This document shows positions 35,536-45,900 of a stretch of 64,000 bases of DNA, piece by piece. The DNA is taken from NCBI GenBank assembly GCA_016713325.1, contig JADJPJ010000087.1, positions 868,001 to 932,000 of the forward strand. Reading direction: 5' to 3'. Below the pieces are notes generated by a model. That model made no database searches. It saw only the letters and a program-made list of their open reading frames with translations, and was not told the DNA's origin. The first letter of the stretch is position 1; every line of letters begins with the position of its first letter. The translations under genes and the position numbers were made by a program. The DNA comes from Candidatus Flexifilum affinis. Its GTDB lineage: Bacteria > Chloroflexota > Anaerolineae > Aggregatilineales > Phototrophicaceae.

Positions 35536-36759
35536 TTATAGCGCGTTCGTCATAAGCTCAATCTTGAGTTCGACGCTGAGCGGATCACGATGCTCGTGGC
35601 TCAGCGTCAGGCGAACGCGATCGCCAGGCTGCACCTGGACAGGTTCGCAGAACCACAGCGGGTTCATCCAGGAATTGGCCCGCTTTACTTCCAGCGGATC
35701 GGTCGTCATGTCGAAGCCGGCCGCGACGTCCAGTTCAAAATGACCGATCACGCCGTCCAGACGCCCCGCCCTGGTGCAAACGACTTCAGCCGAGGCCGAG
35801 TACGACAGTGACGTGATGTGACTCAGACGCACGGTGCCGATCAGCACACTGTCACTCAGAATCTCGCCGCCGTTTACGACGGCGTTCGGGCTGACCCACG
35901 TCTGAGTCTGCCCGTGCCACTGCGACTCATACAGCGGCGTGAAATCCAGATCGTACAGTGCCGACCAGCTTTCGACGTCGCTCGGCGCGATCGTACGGCG
36001 CCCGCGAACACCTTCGCCAACCGTCACCAGGCGGCCGAAGATACGCGCTTCTTCAGGGAGGATGCGCCCTCCCGGTTTCAGAAAGCGCCGCTCGGCATCG
36101 CGGGTAGCTTGCAGCACATTTTCCGTAAAGACATCGTTGCTCAGGATTTCGCTGATGACCAGATCCGCCTTCTCGGGCAGCGTGACGGACAACGACCAAC
36201 CCTCGATCAGGGTAATGCGATCTCCGAACCCATTGGCCTCGAAGATGCGGCGGGTCGTCGGCGCAATCGGGCTTGCCTCGATCGCGTAGACGTGGCGAGC
36301 GCCGGCGCGGGCCGCGCCCATCGCCAGTACTCCGTTGCCGGAGCCAATGTCGACCACAACATCGTCAGGCCGCACCACGGCGCTCAACGCCTTGAGGTAG
36401 GCCTCGGTGCGATTCGTATCACGCAGCAGATCCAGGTGCAGCTTGATTTCCGTCGGTGTTGGCAGTCGGTCCTGAGTGCTGGTCGGCAGCCGCCTATCGC
36501 TGTTGAGGACGCCCGCCTGAAGCAGTCGGTTGATCTCGCGCGTTAGCATCATCCACTCGTTCGCGTTTCGAGCGAGCGGCTCCAGTCGCTTGACACCGTC
36601 CTCAAACCGGCGAGGCACCCGAAATGTTTCAAGCACGTTCAGGGAATGGTCGGTCATTGCAACCGTCATTCCATCCAGTTGCATCGCCAGTTCAGATCCA
36701 GCCACGGCCAGGGTCAGGCCATCCGCGCAGCCGATGACCATGTTTGCATCAAGCGCCAT
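35536..36759 (-). CDS. PRMT-like class I SAM methyltransferase
   Basis: A 407-aa protein. Residues ~1-110 are unrecognised (possibly a PqqD-like N-terminal module). A SAM-binding domain follows: DDVVVDIGSGNGVLAMGAARAG (motif I), HVYAIEASPIAPTTRRIFEANG (acidic ribose contact), RITLIEGWSLSVTLPEKADLVISEILSND, and KPGGRILPEEARIF. The order and the SE-containing post-motif resemble protein arginine methyltransferases, including a C-terminal beta-barrel-like half. The second glutamate of the PRMT double-E loop is not evident, so activity may differ. It lies 2 bp after ygeY and 55 bp before ygeW. Substrate unknown. Confidence 0.72.
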   Translation of the reverse strand: MALDANMVIGCADGLTLAVAGSELAMQLDGMTVAMTDHSLNVLETFRVPRRFEDGVKRLEPLARNANEWMMLTREINRLLQAGVLNSDRRLPTSTQDRLPTPTEIKLHLDLLRDTNRTEAYLKALSAVVRPDDVVVDIGSGNGVLAMGAARAGARHVYAIEASPIAPTTRRIFEANGFGDRITLIEGWSLSVTLPEKADLVISEILSNDVFTENVLQATRDAERRFLKPGGRILPEEARIFGRLVTVGEGVRGRRTIAPSDVESWSALYDLDFTPLYESQWHGQTQTWVSPNAVVNGGEILSDSVLIGTVRLSHITSLSYSASAEVVCTRAGRLDGVIGHFELDVAAGFDMTTDPLEVKRANSWMNPLWFCEPVQVQPGDRVRLTLSHEHRDPLSVELKIELMTNAL

Positions 36760-36760
36760 A

Positions 36761-37957
36761 CTACTTGATCAGTCCCGGCAGCAGCGCATACCACTCGGTC
36801 GCTTTCACCACATCATCCAGAATGACCTGATCGATCACCGTATGCGCGTGCACCTCATTCCCAGGACCATAACCAATCGACGGAATGCCGGCCTTGCCCA
36901 TCCAGTAGATACCGTTGGTCGAGAAGTCCCACTTGCCGGTCGGCAGTGGGCTGCCCCACAGCAGTTCGCCGACGCGGACGCCTGCCTGAACCAGCGCGTG
37001 TTCTTCCGGCAGCGCCCAGGCCGGGAAGATCTTGTCGACCGGGAAGACGAATCCCGTATAGCTGGGATCGTCGTAGAACATGATTTTCGCCTGAATATCC
37101 GTGCGATCGCCGATCAGCTTCTGAATGCGTTCCAGTTCGGTCTGCGGATCCTCGCCGAAGGTCACACGGCGGTCGATGAAGATCGTCGCTTCGTCGGGAA
37201 CGGCGTTGATGCTCGGCGTCTTGACCTTCATGTCGGTGACGGTGATGCGGCCATGTCCCAGGAAGGGGTCGTCGCCCAACTCGGGCTCCAGCTTGCTGAT
37301 CGCTTCGATCAGCGGAAGCAACTTGTAAATGGCATTGTCACCCAGGAAGTTGCTGGCGGCATGAGCGCTCTTGCCCTTGGCGACGACTTCCATCTCGACA
37401 CGGCCCTTGTGACCGCGATAGACCTGCATGCGGGTCGGCTCGCCGATGACGACCAGATCGGGGCGAACCACGTCGGCCTCGACCAGCGCGTGCGGGGCGA
37501 TGCCGTAGCACCATTCTTCCATGTTGCCAAAATAGTAGCCGGTCACGCCGTCGAGCAGCCCCAGGTCGCGCGCCATAGCCAGGCCGTAGATCATGCCCGG
37601 CGTACTGCCCTTTTCGTCGCAGGCGCCACGGGCATAGAAGATGCCGTTCTCGACCTTGCCCTGAAACGGATCCCACTCCCACGATGCCGGATCGCCGATG
37701 CCGACGGTATCCAGGTGACTGTCGTAGAGCAGCTTCACCGGGCCGTCGCCGATTTTGCCGACGACGTTGCCCATCTTGTCGAACCAGACCTGGTCGAACC
37801 CGAGGGCCTTCATTTCGGCTTCGGCGCGTTCGCAGACCGCGCGAATCTGGCTGTCGTAACTGGGAATCGCACATAGTTCCTTGAGGAACTGAATGATCGC
37901 CTCGCGCTGGGCGGTCACACGTGCGTGAATCTGTTGGATGACTGCTTGTTCAACCAT
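36761..37957 (-). CDS. ygeY: M20-family hydrolase, YgeY-like
   Basis: A 398-aa binuclear-zinc hydrolase. Metal ligands are KLLYDSHLDTVGIGD (H-x-D), YARGACDEKGSTPGMI (D), GNMEEWCYG (EE, catalytic base), IGEPT, and a C-terminal His near NEVHAHTVID. VYRGHKGRVEMEV, DPSYTGFVFPV and WDFSTNGIYWMGKAGIPSIGYGPG are the YgeY-type signatures, separating it from DapE/ArgE. In enterobacteria YgeY belongs to the ygeWXY purine-breakdown cluster. The ATG at 37955-37957 fits the family. It follows the hypothetical gene by 28 bp and precedes the PRMT-like gene by 1 bp. Confidence 0.87.
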   Translation of the reverse strand: MVEQAVIQQIHARVTAQREAIIQFLKELCAIPSYDSQIRAVCERAEAEMKALGFDQVWFDKMGNVVGKIGDGPVKLLYDSHLDTVGIGDPASWEWDPFQGKVENGIFYARGACDEKGSTPGMIYGLAMARDLGLLDGVTGYYFGNMEEWCYGIAPHALVEADVVRPDLVVIGEPTRMQVYRGHKGRVEMEVVAKGKSAHAASNFLGDNAIYKLLPLIEAISKLEPELGDDPFLGHGRITVTDMKVKTPSINAVPDEATIFIDRRVTFGEDPQTELERIQKLIGDRTDIQAKIMFYDDPSYTGFVFPVDKIFPAWALPEEHALVQAGVRVGELLWGSPLPTGKWDFSTNGIYWMGKAGIPSIGYGPGNEVHAHTVIDQVILDDVVKATEWYALLPGLIK

Positions 37958-37985
37958 GGAAATTCCGTTTCTGTGTTGGAACTGC

Positions 37986-38675
37986 TCAGCTCTGTTTCTT
38001 GAACGCAAAATCGAGATAAGGATCGCGAGTATCCTTCGTGAATCCAGACTCCAGAATGACCAGCCGGTGATCCGCTTTCGCCACCTTCGCCTGACGCTCG
38101 GAGGGCGTCAGGTTCTCCCATCGAGAGAAGATCGCCCGGAAAACATTGTCGCCCATCACCTGCACATCTCGCGGAATTGATCCGGCGTACTGAAACATGA
38201 CCAGGACTTCGTCGAGAGGCATTTCGGCATAGGCGGCGCTGGCAGCATCGGCCGCTGCTGGACGGGCAGCCGGCGGCGGCTGGGTTCCCTGTCGCCCAGG
38301 CGTAACACCGCTCGTCGACGCACTGCTGACCATCTTCGATGGCGCATTCCAGCGCCCGCCGGCGTTGGGGTCCGGCTCAGTCCGGCCGGTCAGCGACTCC
38401 GGTTGGGCGCGCGCTGGGGGCCGCTCTGGCACGACCGGTTGCTTAGGAGGCGCCGCCGGGCGTTCCGACGTCGTCGCCGAAGTTGTCCCCGACTTCCCCT
38501 TAATGACCTCAGCCAGTTCGGTCGCTGCGCGGTAGAAGCCTTCGGCATAGCCCCGGTTGTAAGCGGCCGTTTCAGGATCTGCGCCTTCCGCCTTGGCTTC
38601 GCGCGCGAAGTCGCGCGCCTTCAACGCCCATTTGTTCGCCAGTGATCGCAACGATGTAATCAGATCGTCAGCCAT
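37986..38675 (-). CDS. Hypothetical protein with Pro-rich linker (229 aa)
   Basis: No family recognised. The N-terminal ~75 aa are helical (SLRSLANKWALKARDFAREAKAEG; NRGYAEGFYRAATELAEVIKG). A ~70-aa Pro/Ala/Thr-rich disordered linker follows (PPKQPVVPERPPARAQPES). The C-terminal ~80-aa domain carries LDEVLVMFQYAGSIPRDVQVMGDNVFRAIFSRWENL and a closing HRLVILESGFTKD. No signal peptide or helix long enough to span a membrane. It sits 11 bp after adenine deaminase and 28 bp before ygeY, inside the purine run; its role is unknown. Confidence 0.6.
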   Translation of the reverse strand: MADDLITSLRSLANKWALKARDFAREAKAEGADPETAAYNRGYAEGFYRAATELAEVIKGKSGTTSATTSERPAAPPKQPVVPERPPARAQPESLTGRTEPDPNAGGRWNAPSKMVSSASTSGVTPGRQGTQPPPAARPAAADAASAAYAEMPLDEVLVMFQYAGSIPRDVQVMGDNVFRAIFSRWENLTPSERQAKVAKADHRLVILESGFTKDTRDPYLDFAFKKQS

Positions 38676-38686
38676 TTCCAGCCTTC

Positions 38687-40393
38687 CTAAACAAACAGGT
38701 CCACGGGTTCAAAGCGGTCAACATCCACCAGACCTATGTCGGTCAATTTCAGCGATGGAATCACTTCCAGCGCCATGAAGCTCATGGCCATGAACGGATC
38801 ATTCATGGCGCTGCCCATCTGCTGCGCGGCCATAATCAAGGCGTCGTAATCGCGCCGCACTACTTCGAGGGGCTGCTCGCTCATCAGCCCGGCGATGGGC
38901 AGCGGCAGTGAGGCGAGCACCGCATCGCCAGCCACCGCAACCAGACCACCGCCCATTTCGGCGACGGCTGCGACCGCGCGGCCAATGCTCTGATCGTCTA
39001 CGCCAATGGCGACGATGTTGTGATGATCGTGCGCGACCGACCCGGCAATCGCGCCACGTTTCAGGCCAAAGCCATGAATGAACCCCCGCCCTGCGTTGCC
39101 TGTCGCCCGATGGCGTTCAATGACTACCATTTTGAGGATGTCACGCTCGGTATCAGCGACCACGATGCCATCCTCGATCCGGGCATCGACGATCAGGGGC
39201 TCGGTCAGGAGCCGAGTATCCGACCCACCGATGACACGGATGCGACTGCCACGCGCCGGAATCTGGAGGTCGATCGGTCGCAGCGCCAGGTTGATCGAAC
39301 TGCGCAGGTCGATGGCGCGGAGCGGCGGCTTGACGTGCACCACCGCGCCCTTCTCGGCGATCAACCGACCGCTCCGGTAGACCTGTTCGGCACGCAGATC
39401 GTGAAGGTCGGAGAAGACGACCAGATCGGCGCGGCGTCCTGGAGCCACGGCCCCCAGTTCGTGGAGACCGAAGTAATGGGCGGTATTGAGGGTGCCCATG
39501 CGGATCGCCGTCATCGGATCGATGCCACAGGCGATGGCCGTGCGCACCATGTGGTCGATCGATCCTTCGTCCAGCAGACTGGCTGGCTGGCGATCGTCGG
39601 TGCAGAAGCAGAAGCGCTGTGCATTCTCCGGCGTGACGAGCGGCAGCAGCGCGCGCAAGTCGTGGGCGTTGGTGGCCTCGCGGATGAAGACCGTCATCCC
39701 AAGCCGGAGCTTTTCGCGCGCCTCTTCGACGGTTCGACATTCGTGATCGCTCATGATGCCGGCGGCGACATAGGCATTGAGCGCCTTGCCGCTGACCGAT
39801 GGGCTATGGCCGTCGAGCACGAGATCGGAGAATACGCGGAGCTTCTCCAACACTGCCGGATCGCCGTTGATCACGCCGGGGTAGTTCATCATCTCGGCCA
39901 GGCCAAGCACCCAGCGGTCCGCCAGCAGCGGCGCCAGATCTTCCGCTTCGAGGCGCGCCCCGTTCGTCTCCATATGGGTTGCCGGCACGCAGCTCGAGGC
40001 CATCACGTACATGTTGATCGGCCCGTGCTTGGCGCGCTCCAGCATGAAGCGGATGCCTTCCAGGCCGAGGACGTTGGCGATCTCGTGGGGATCGGTGATG
40101 ACCGTGGTGACGCCGCAGCGCAGCACAGCCCGCGAAAACTCCGGCGGCGTGCACAGGCTGCTTTCGATGTGAACATGGGCATCGATGAAGCCGGGACAGA
40201 CGAAGCGGCCGCCAAGCGCCACTTCCTGGGTCGCCTGATAGCCGGTGCCGAGCGCAACCACATAGCCTTCGGCGATGACGATATCGGTTTCGTAGATCTC
40301 ACCCGACAGGACGTTTACGAGCTGTCCGCCGCGCAGGATCAGGTCAGCCGGAGTATCACCCCGTGCCACTGCGATGCGCCCCGCTACCGTCAC
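38687..40393 (-). CDS. ade: Adenine deaminase
   Basis: Converts adenine to hypoxanthine and ammonia. A 568-aa AdeC-type amidohydrolase: VNVLSGEIYETDIVIAEG, VCPGFIDAHVHIESSLCTPPEF (HxH metal site), TTVITDPHEIANVLG, ASSCVPATHMETNGA, LGLAEMMNYPGVI, DGHSPSVSGKALNAY, CFCTDDRQPASLL, and the C-terminal domain VAHDHHNIVAIG (also GSVAHDHH) with MSFMALEVIPSLKLTD. GTG start at 40391-40393 with a GGGGGAGGG ribosome site. It lies 33 bp after the 8-oxoguanine-deaminase-like gene. With the XDH-type enzyme it would channel adenine to xanthine. Confidence 0.95.
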   Translation of the reverse strand: MTVAGRIAVARGDTPADLILRGGQLVNVLSGEIYETDIVIAEGYVVALGTGYQATQEVALGGRFVCPGFIDAHVHIESSLCTPPEFSRAVLRCGVTTVITDPHEIANVLGLEGIRFMLERAKHGPINMYVMASSCVPATHMETNGARLEAEDLAPLLADRWVLGLAEMMNYPGVINGDPAVLEKLRVFSDLVLDGHSPSVSGKALNAYVAAGIMSDHECRTVEEAREKLRLGMTVFIREATNAHDLRALLPLVTPENAQRFCFCTDDRQPASLLDEGSIDHMVRTAIACGIDPMTAIRMGTLNTAHYFGLHELGAVAPGRRADLVVFSDLHDLRAEQVYRSGRLIAEKGAVVHVKPPLRAIDLRSSINLALRPIDLQIPARGSRIRVIGGSDTRLLTEPLIVDARIEDGIVVADTERDILKMVVIERHRATGNAGRGFIHGFGLKRGAIAGSVAHDHHNIVAIGVDDQSIGRAVAAVAEMGGGLVAVAGDAVLASLPLPIAGLMSEQPLEVVRRDYDALIMAAQQMGSAMNDPFMAMSFMALEVIPSLKLTDIGLVDVDRFEPVDLFV

Positions 40394-40426
40394 CGACGCC
40401 CTCCCCCGCTCATGCGCGCACTCGAC

Positions 40427-41798
40427 CTAATCGCCACGGAACAACTGCCGCGAGATCGCGTTGTGCTGTTCGACCAGGACGGGCAGATCGATGGTTGTCA
40501 GACGGCCATCTTCGATGACGATACGGCCGTTGATGACTGAAAGATCGACGTTGGGCGGCTGGCAGAAGACGAGCGCCGCCATGGGGTCGTGCTGCGCACC
40601 GGCGAACGTCGGATGGTCGAGCCGGAAGGCGATCAGATCGGCCGACATACCAGGAGCCAACGAGCCGATGTCATCGCGGCCCAGGACCGACGCACCGCCG
40701 CGTGTGGCCAGCGTCAAAGCCTCGCGAGCCGACATTCCGGCAGGATCGCCGCCAACGCGCTGGAGCATCAGCGCCATGCGAGCTTCATTGAGCAGATGGC
40801 CGCCATCGTTGGAGGCGGAGCCATCAACCCCAAGGCCCACCTTGACGCGGGCGTCCACCATTTTGCGAACGGGCGCGATGCCCGAGGCCAGCCGCATGTT
40901 CGAGGTCGGGCAGTGCGCCACGCCGGTGCCGGTGCGCGCAAACAACCCGATCTCGCGATCGTTCAGGCACACGCAGTGGGCGTGCCAGACATCCTCGCCC
41001 ACCCAACCGGTCTCATTGGCGTAGTCGCCGGGCAGCAGGCCGTAGTGTTCCAGGCTGTAGGCCACATCGCCCTTGGTCTCGGCAAGATGCGTGTGCAGGC
41101 GCACACCGTGGCTGCGCGCCAGCGCCGCCGCTTCTCGCATCAGGTCCTGGCTGACAGTAAACGGCGAGCATGGGGCCAGCACCACGCGCAGCATGGCATG
41201 ACGATTCTTATCGTGATACGCCTCGATGACGCGCTGCATATCCTTCAGGATAGATTCTTCGCCTTCGACGAGCGTATCCGGTGGCAGCCCTCCCTTGCTC
41301 TCGCCCAGGCTCATCGCCCCCGCGCGCCGCGTGAAACCGCATCCCGATCTCCTGCGCGGCGCGAATCTCGTCTTCCAGCCGAACATCATTGGGGTACAGA
41401 TACAGATGATCGCTGGAAGTGGTGCAGCCCGAAAGCATCAGCTCGGCCATCGCCAGCTTTGCCGAGACGAAAATCGCATTGCTGTTCAGGCGGCTCCAGA
41501 TCGGATAGAGCGAGCGCAGCCAATCGAACAGCTCGTGAGTCTGCGCCATCACGCGCGTCAGACTCTGGAACATGTGGTGATGCGTATTGACCAGACCGGG
41601 AAGCACGATATGGTTCTTCAGATCGACGACCCGGTCGGCCGTCGTGCCGGCTTCAGCAAGTTCACGTGCAATATCGACTGACGCCCCGATTTTCTCGACG
41701 ACGCCATCGCGGATAAACACCGCGCCGTCCTCGAAATCGCGGCCGCCGTTGTCCATGGTGATCAGTGTATGAATGTGTTGCAGGAGCAGCGTCGCCAT
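40427..41798 (-). pseudogene. 8-Oxoguanine deaminase-like amidohydrolase, one-base frameshift
   Basis: About 456 aa when the frame is repaired. The N-terminal part has LPGLVNTHHHMFQSLTRVM (metal HxH), FDWLRSLYPIWSRL and GCTTSSDHLYLYPND, a pattern typical of 8-oxoguanine deaminase / hydroxydechloroatrazine hydrolase enzymes. The frame breaks at the C5 run 41317-41321 (G5 on the coding strand); removing one G joins GMRFHAARG to AMSLGESKGGLPPD. The second part has HLAETKGDVAYSLEHYG, WHAHCVCL, VAHCPTSNMRLASG and VDGSASNDGGHLL. Product would be urate from 8-oxoguanine, fitting the purine context. Frameshift may be a homopolymer error. Confidence 0.87.
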
Positions 41799-41871
41799 GA
41801 GGCGTTTCGCCTTTGGAATCGGTCGATGACAAAGTCTGTGAAGTTTAGCACGACGGCGCGCGATGTCGCAA

Positions 41872-42756
41872 TCAGCCTTGCTGGTGCATTCTCCAGGCGG
41901 CTTTGAGCGTGTTGCTGAGCAGCATCGTGATGGTCATCGGCCCGACCCCGCCCGGCACTTTGGTGATGGCGCCCGCCACTTCGACCGCGCTGTCATAGTC
42001 GACATCGCCGACATAGCGATAGCCGCGCGAATCGGTTGCATCGGGAATCTGGTTGGTGCCGACGTCGATGACGACGGCGCCCGGCTTCAGCCAGCTCCCG
42101 TGAATGAAGTTCGGCTTGCCGATCGCCGCTATGACGATATCGGCCTCGCACACCTTCCCTGAAGGTTCGCCGTGCGGCTGTGGCAGATCGTCACCGTGGC
42201 GTTTTCGCGGATCAGCATGAGGGCCACCGGCATACCGACGATGTTGCTGCGCCCCACCACGACGGCGTTGGCGCCGCTCAACTTCGCGCCGGCGCGGTTC
42301 AGCAGGACCATGACACCCGTGGGAGTCGCGGGGGTAAACAGGGGATCACGACCCCTTCATGGCCAGCAGGCCGATATTGATCGGATGAAAGCCATCGACA
42401 TCCTTGTCGAGGCGAACCATGCTCAGGATTTTGTGTTCGTCGATGTGCGCCGGCATGGGAAGCTGCACCAGAATGCCGTGGATGCCGGGGTCGTCGTTCA
42501 GGTTGGCGACCGCCGCTTCGACCTCTTCCTGAGTGGCGTCCGCCGGCAGAATGTGGCCGACCGAACGCATGCCGACCTTCTCGCAGGCGCGCCGCTTCAT
42601 ACGCACATAGCTCGATGACGCAGGATTGTCGCCAACCAGAACCACGCCCAGGCCGGGAGGCATCCCATACGTCGTCGTGAAGCGACTCACCTCCTCAGCG
42701 ATCTCGCTCCGCATCTCCTCCGCAATCTGCGTCCCGTCGATGATTTTCGCGGTCAT
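41872..42756 (-). pseudogene. folD: Methylenetetrahydrofolate dehydrogenase/cyclohydrolase, two frameshifts
   Basis: Bifunctional enzyme interconverting methylene-, methenyl- and formyl-tetrahydrofolate. Three pieces in different frames join into a normal FolD. First: GVVLVGDNPASSSYVRMKRRACEKVG with ILVQLPMPAH and DKDVDGFHPINIG. Second: [24 protein letters not shown] and [12 protein letters not shown]. Third: [25 protein letters not shown] and [12 protein letters not shown]. An extra base near 42351 (after LLAMKG) and a missing base near 42160-42161 (after HSRTANL) explain both breaks and compensate each other. The real protein is probably intact and the sequence wrong. First gene of the long minus-strand run. 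Confidence 0.9.
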
Positions 42757-42980
42757 TTCTTCCTCGATTTCCTTGATTGGTGGTGTTCAAAAAGGGATGT
42801 TTTATCCCTGGATATGATTGTTTAGGGTTTAGTACAACTCTACGACAATTTATGCGCCCCAATCGTACCCTGTCTTGAGTAAACTAGAATAGTGCGAATC
42901 GGCTATCAGTATGCTGTCGTTTGGCAGTCGTGCCTGCAGCGACCACGGATTCAATCGCTATGATTTCAGGGAAAAGACGA
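42757..42980. promoter_or_regulatory. Divergent intergenic region, folD / giant adhesin
   Basis: A 224-bp AT-richer spacer between divergent genes; both promoters must lie here. On the plus strand TAGAAT (about 42885-42890) is a possible -10 for the adhesin gene, with no good -35. A short GGGAT...ATCCC inverted repeat lies near 42797-42812. AGGGAAAAG precedes the chosen adhesin start at 42981. Confidence 0.3.
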
Positions 42981-45900
42981 ATGGTAGACATAAAGCACAA
43001 TCGCGTCGGAATCGCGCTGAAACCAGCGCGCGGGCAGGCACTCGTCGAGTATGCCCTCATTCTCGTGCTGCTCGCGGTGGGGATGGCATTCGCCATCGCG
43101 GCCACAGGACCGGCCATTGGCAACGTCTTCTGCAATGTGGTCGACAACCTGGCGGGCGAGGGAAGCGCCGATGTGTGCGGCCGTGGCGCGGGAGAACTGA
43201 GCGCTGCCGGCGGTGCACCGGTCGACTTCTGGGCAACGGTGACCTGGATCGCCGCGAACCCACAGCAAGAAACCCCCTTCCCGACTCCTATTCAGCAGCC
43301 GCCGACCAGCGCCGGTTCGATCCTTCAGACCAACACCTATACACCGACGCCAAGCATTACGCCGACGCCGTCGAACACGCCGACGCCGACACCAACCGAC
43401 ACGCTGACGCCATCGCTCACGCCGTCGATCGGCCCCAGCCCCACGCCGGAAGATTACGCCTTCGATGTCCCACATGTCGATCAGGTCGGTAACCCGCGTT
43501 GGTGGCGCCTGGATGGGTCGGATTTCTGGTTGCCGAGGAGGCGGTGGCGCGCAAGTGGTACGACAACGCCGGCACGGCCCGGGGCGACGGATGCGCCAGT
43601 GGTTTCGGCGCTTAATTCGACATCAACCAGCGCCGACAACCTCGTCATATGTTCCCCGGTCGGCACCGGACTTGCCTGGCCAGATCTGGGCCAACATGGC
43701 CATCTTCCGGCGCAGGTCATCCAACCTTACGGGTCTGGTGGCTATGGCGCAGCAGCCATCTTCACCTCGACGAATATCGCCCGGACTGTCACGGTCGACT
43801 TCACGCTTACCGCCAACAACTATCTGCGCTTGCGTATCAGGACGGCAGCAACTTTGCCTTCGACAACAGCCTCAGCGGCAGCGCTTCGGCGAGTCCACTC
43901 AGAGCTACCTGACCGCGGGCACCCATACTTTCGAGCTTTACTTCGTGGAAGGTACAACACCGGCGCAAGCAACATGTCCTTCTCGGCGGGCGGTCCAGCG
44001 ACCATCAACACCGATGACAGCGCGGCGAACTGCCCCTGGGGACAGGTGAACAACGCGGGCGACTCCAACTCGCCCAACTTCCAGTTCGACAACCTGGGCG
44101 CGGGTGGTTGGACGGGTGGCGCCACCTGCCATCTGGAACTGCGCGGCTATGTCAATGTGGGCGGCGTGGCCAACCCGGTCCTGAGCTTCTGGGATCTCTG
44201 GGATTTCACCGGTACCGGCAGCACCACCGCCACGATCGAATTTGCGGAGTACGTGGACGGGATCAACGAAGCCTGGGGATCGCCCATCACGCTTCACAGC
44301 AGCGGCAGCAATTACAACTGGACGCGCAACGAGGTTCCGATCGCCAGCTACGGCGGCACATCGCAGCGCGTCACCTTCCGTTTCAAGCTGAACAGCAGCG
44401 GCGGGACTCCATTCCGCTGGCACATCGACGATCTGCAGGTCACCGACGAACCGCTGTCGGCCGATTTCTACACCATCGGCGACTACTGGAATCTCGACAC
44501 GCGTGTGCAGATGAACGACTTCCTGTTCAACGCCGACACCGATAACACCCTGCAGAACAATCCGGGTCTGCCGCAAACGACCACCGCCTGGCGCTGGGAT
44601 TTGACGTCCACCATCAAGCGCGGCCCCAGCGGCTACGCCTGGGACCAGAGCCCCGGCACCAACTATCAGAAGCACAGCAGCGGCTCCGGCGAGCGCATCT
44701 ACTACCTGGAGTTCAAACGGCTGGTCGACCTCGCCAGCCCGCCGGCAACTGATCTCGAAGGCGACACGGGTACGCCCCTGCTCACCTTCTGGATGGCCTA
44801 CGATGTGCCGGATGGTGGGCGTCTGAGCGTCGAATACACGACCGACTCGCGCGACACGGCGCCGGACACCTGGACCACCGTCCCGAACGGCGGCCTGCTG
44901 CTCAATTTCACGTCACCAGGGACGCCCGGCCCGAACGAGCAGACCGCCCGATCCAACACGGTCATGCAGAAGATGGTCCTCGATCTGACGCAGATTCCCG
45001 TCTCGACCTTCCGACTGCGTTTCGCGCTGACAGTGCAGAATAACGCTGCCAGCACGGGCGATGGCTGGTATATCGACGACATTTACCTGGAACGCGAAGA
45101 TGCTTCACCCTACTTCGCTTACCCGTTCTACGATGACGCCGAGTCCGACGCGAATTTCACAGCATACTGGACCAACATCGGCGACTGGTGGGGACGCAGC
45201 GCCGAACTGCCCAACCAGGAGACCGACGAACTGGCGATGATTAGCGCCGGCGCCCTTTCCTCCGGATGGACGTACTCCGACAGTCCGAGCTCCAATTATC
45301 CGCTCAACACCGTCAACACGCTGGAACTGATCAGCGCTATCGACCTGCTGAATGACACACCTGAGAATTCGACCGATGCGCCCGGTCGGCTTGCCGCGTC
45401 CGAACCCCTGCTGACCTTCTGGCACCGCCGCAGCGTGGGCGCTAATGTGCAGCTCAACGTGGAGATGTGGACGGCAGCCTCCGCCTCGTGGACGACGATC
45501 TGGTCGTACGACAGCGCCATTCACGCCACGACGATGCGCCGCCAGGACGCCTGGGAGCGGATTGAAGTCAACCTGCGGCGTGAAGTCGAGGATAAGGCCG
45601 GCGCCAACTGGGCGGCTATCGCAGCCAACGCCGACAGCATTCTGGACGAAGACGACATCAGGATCCGTTTTGTCTTCGACACGGACGGCACCGCATCGGA
45701 TGGCGTCTATGTCGATGAGATCAGCATCGACGACGCCGGTTACTCCGTGTTCAAACTCTGGCCCACGGCCATCGGCGGCAGTGGTATGTTCGTCGATTAC
45801 CTGGACAGTACGGAAGGCTTGGGCCTGCCCATCGACTGGACACAGCGCTACCACGGCGGCGGCATCTGGGATGTGACGACCGACTCGGCGCGCACCGGTT

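Noticed and set aside
36530..37876. 448-aa plus-strand open frame opposite the ygeY-like gene
   Set aside because: Antisense shadow; the minus-strand M20 protein has all metal ligands.
43320..43450. Short tandem repeat of CGACGCCGA units as a mobile or CRISPR-like repeat
   Set aside because: It encodes the Thr-Pro linker of the adhesin; the repeats follow from protein sequence.
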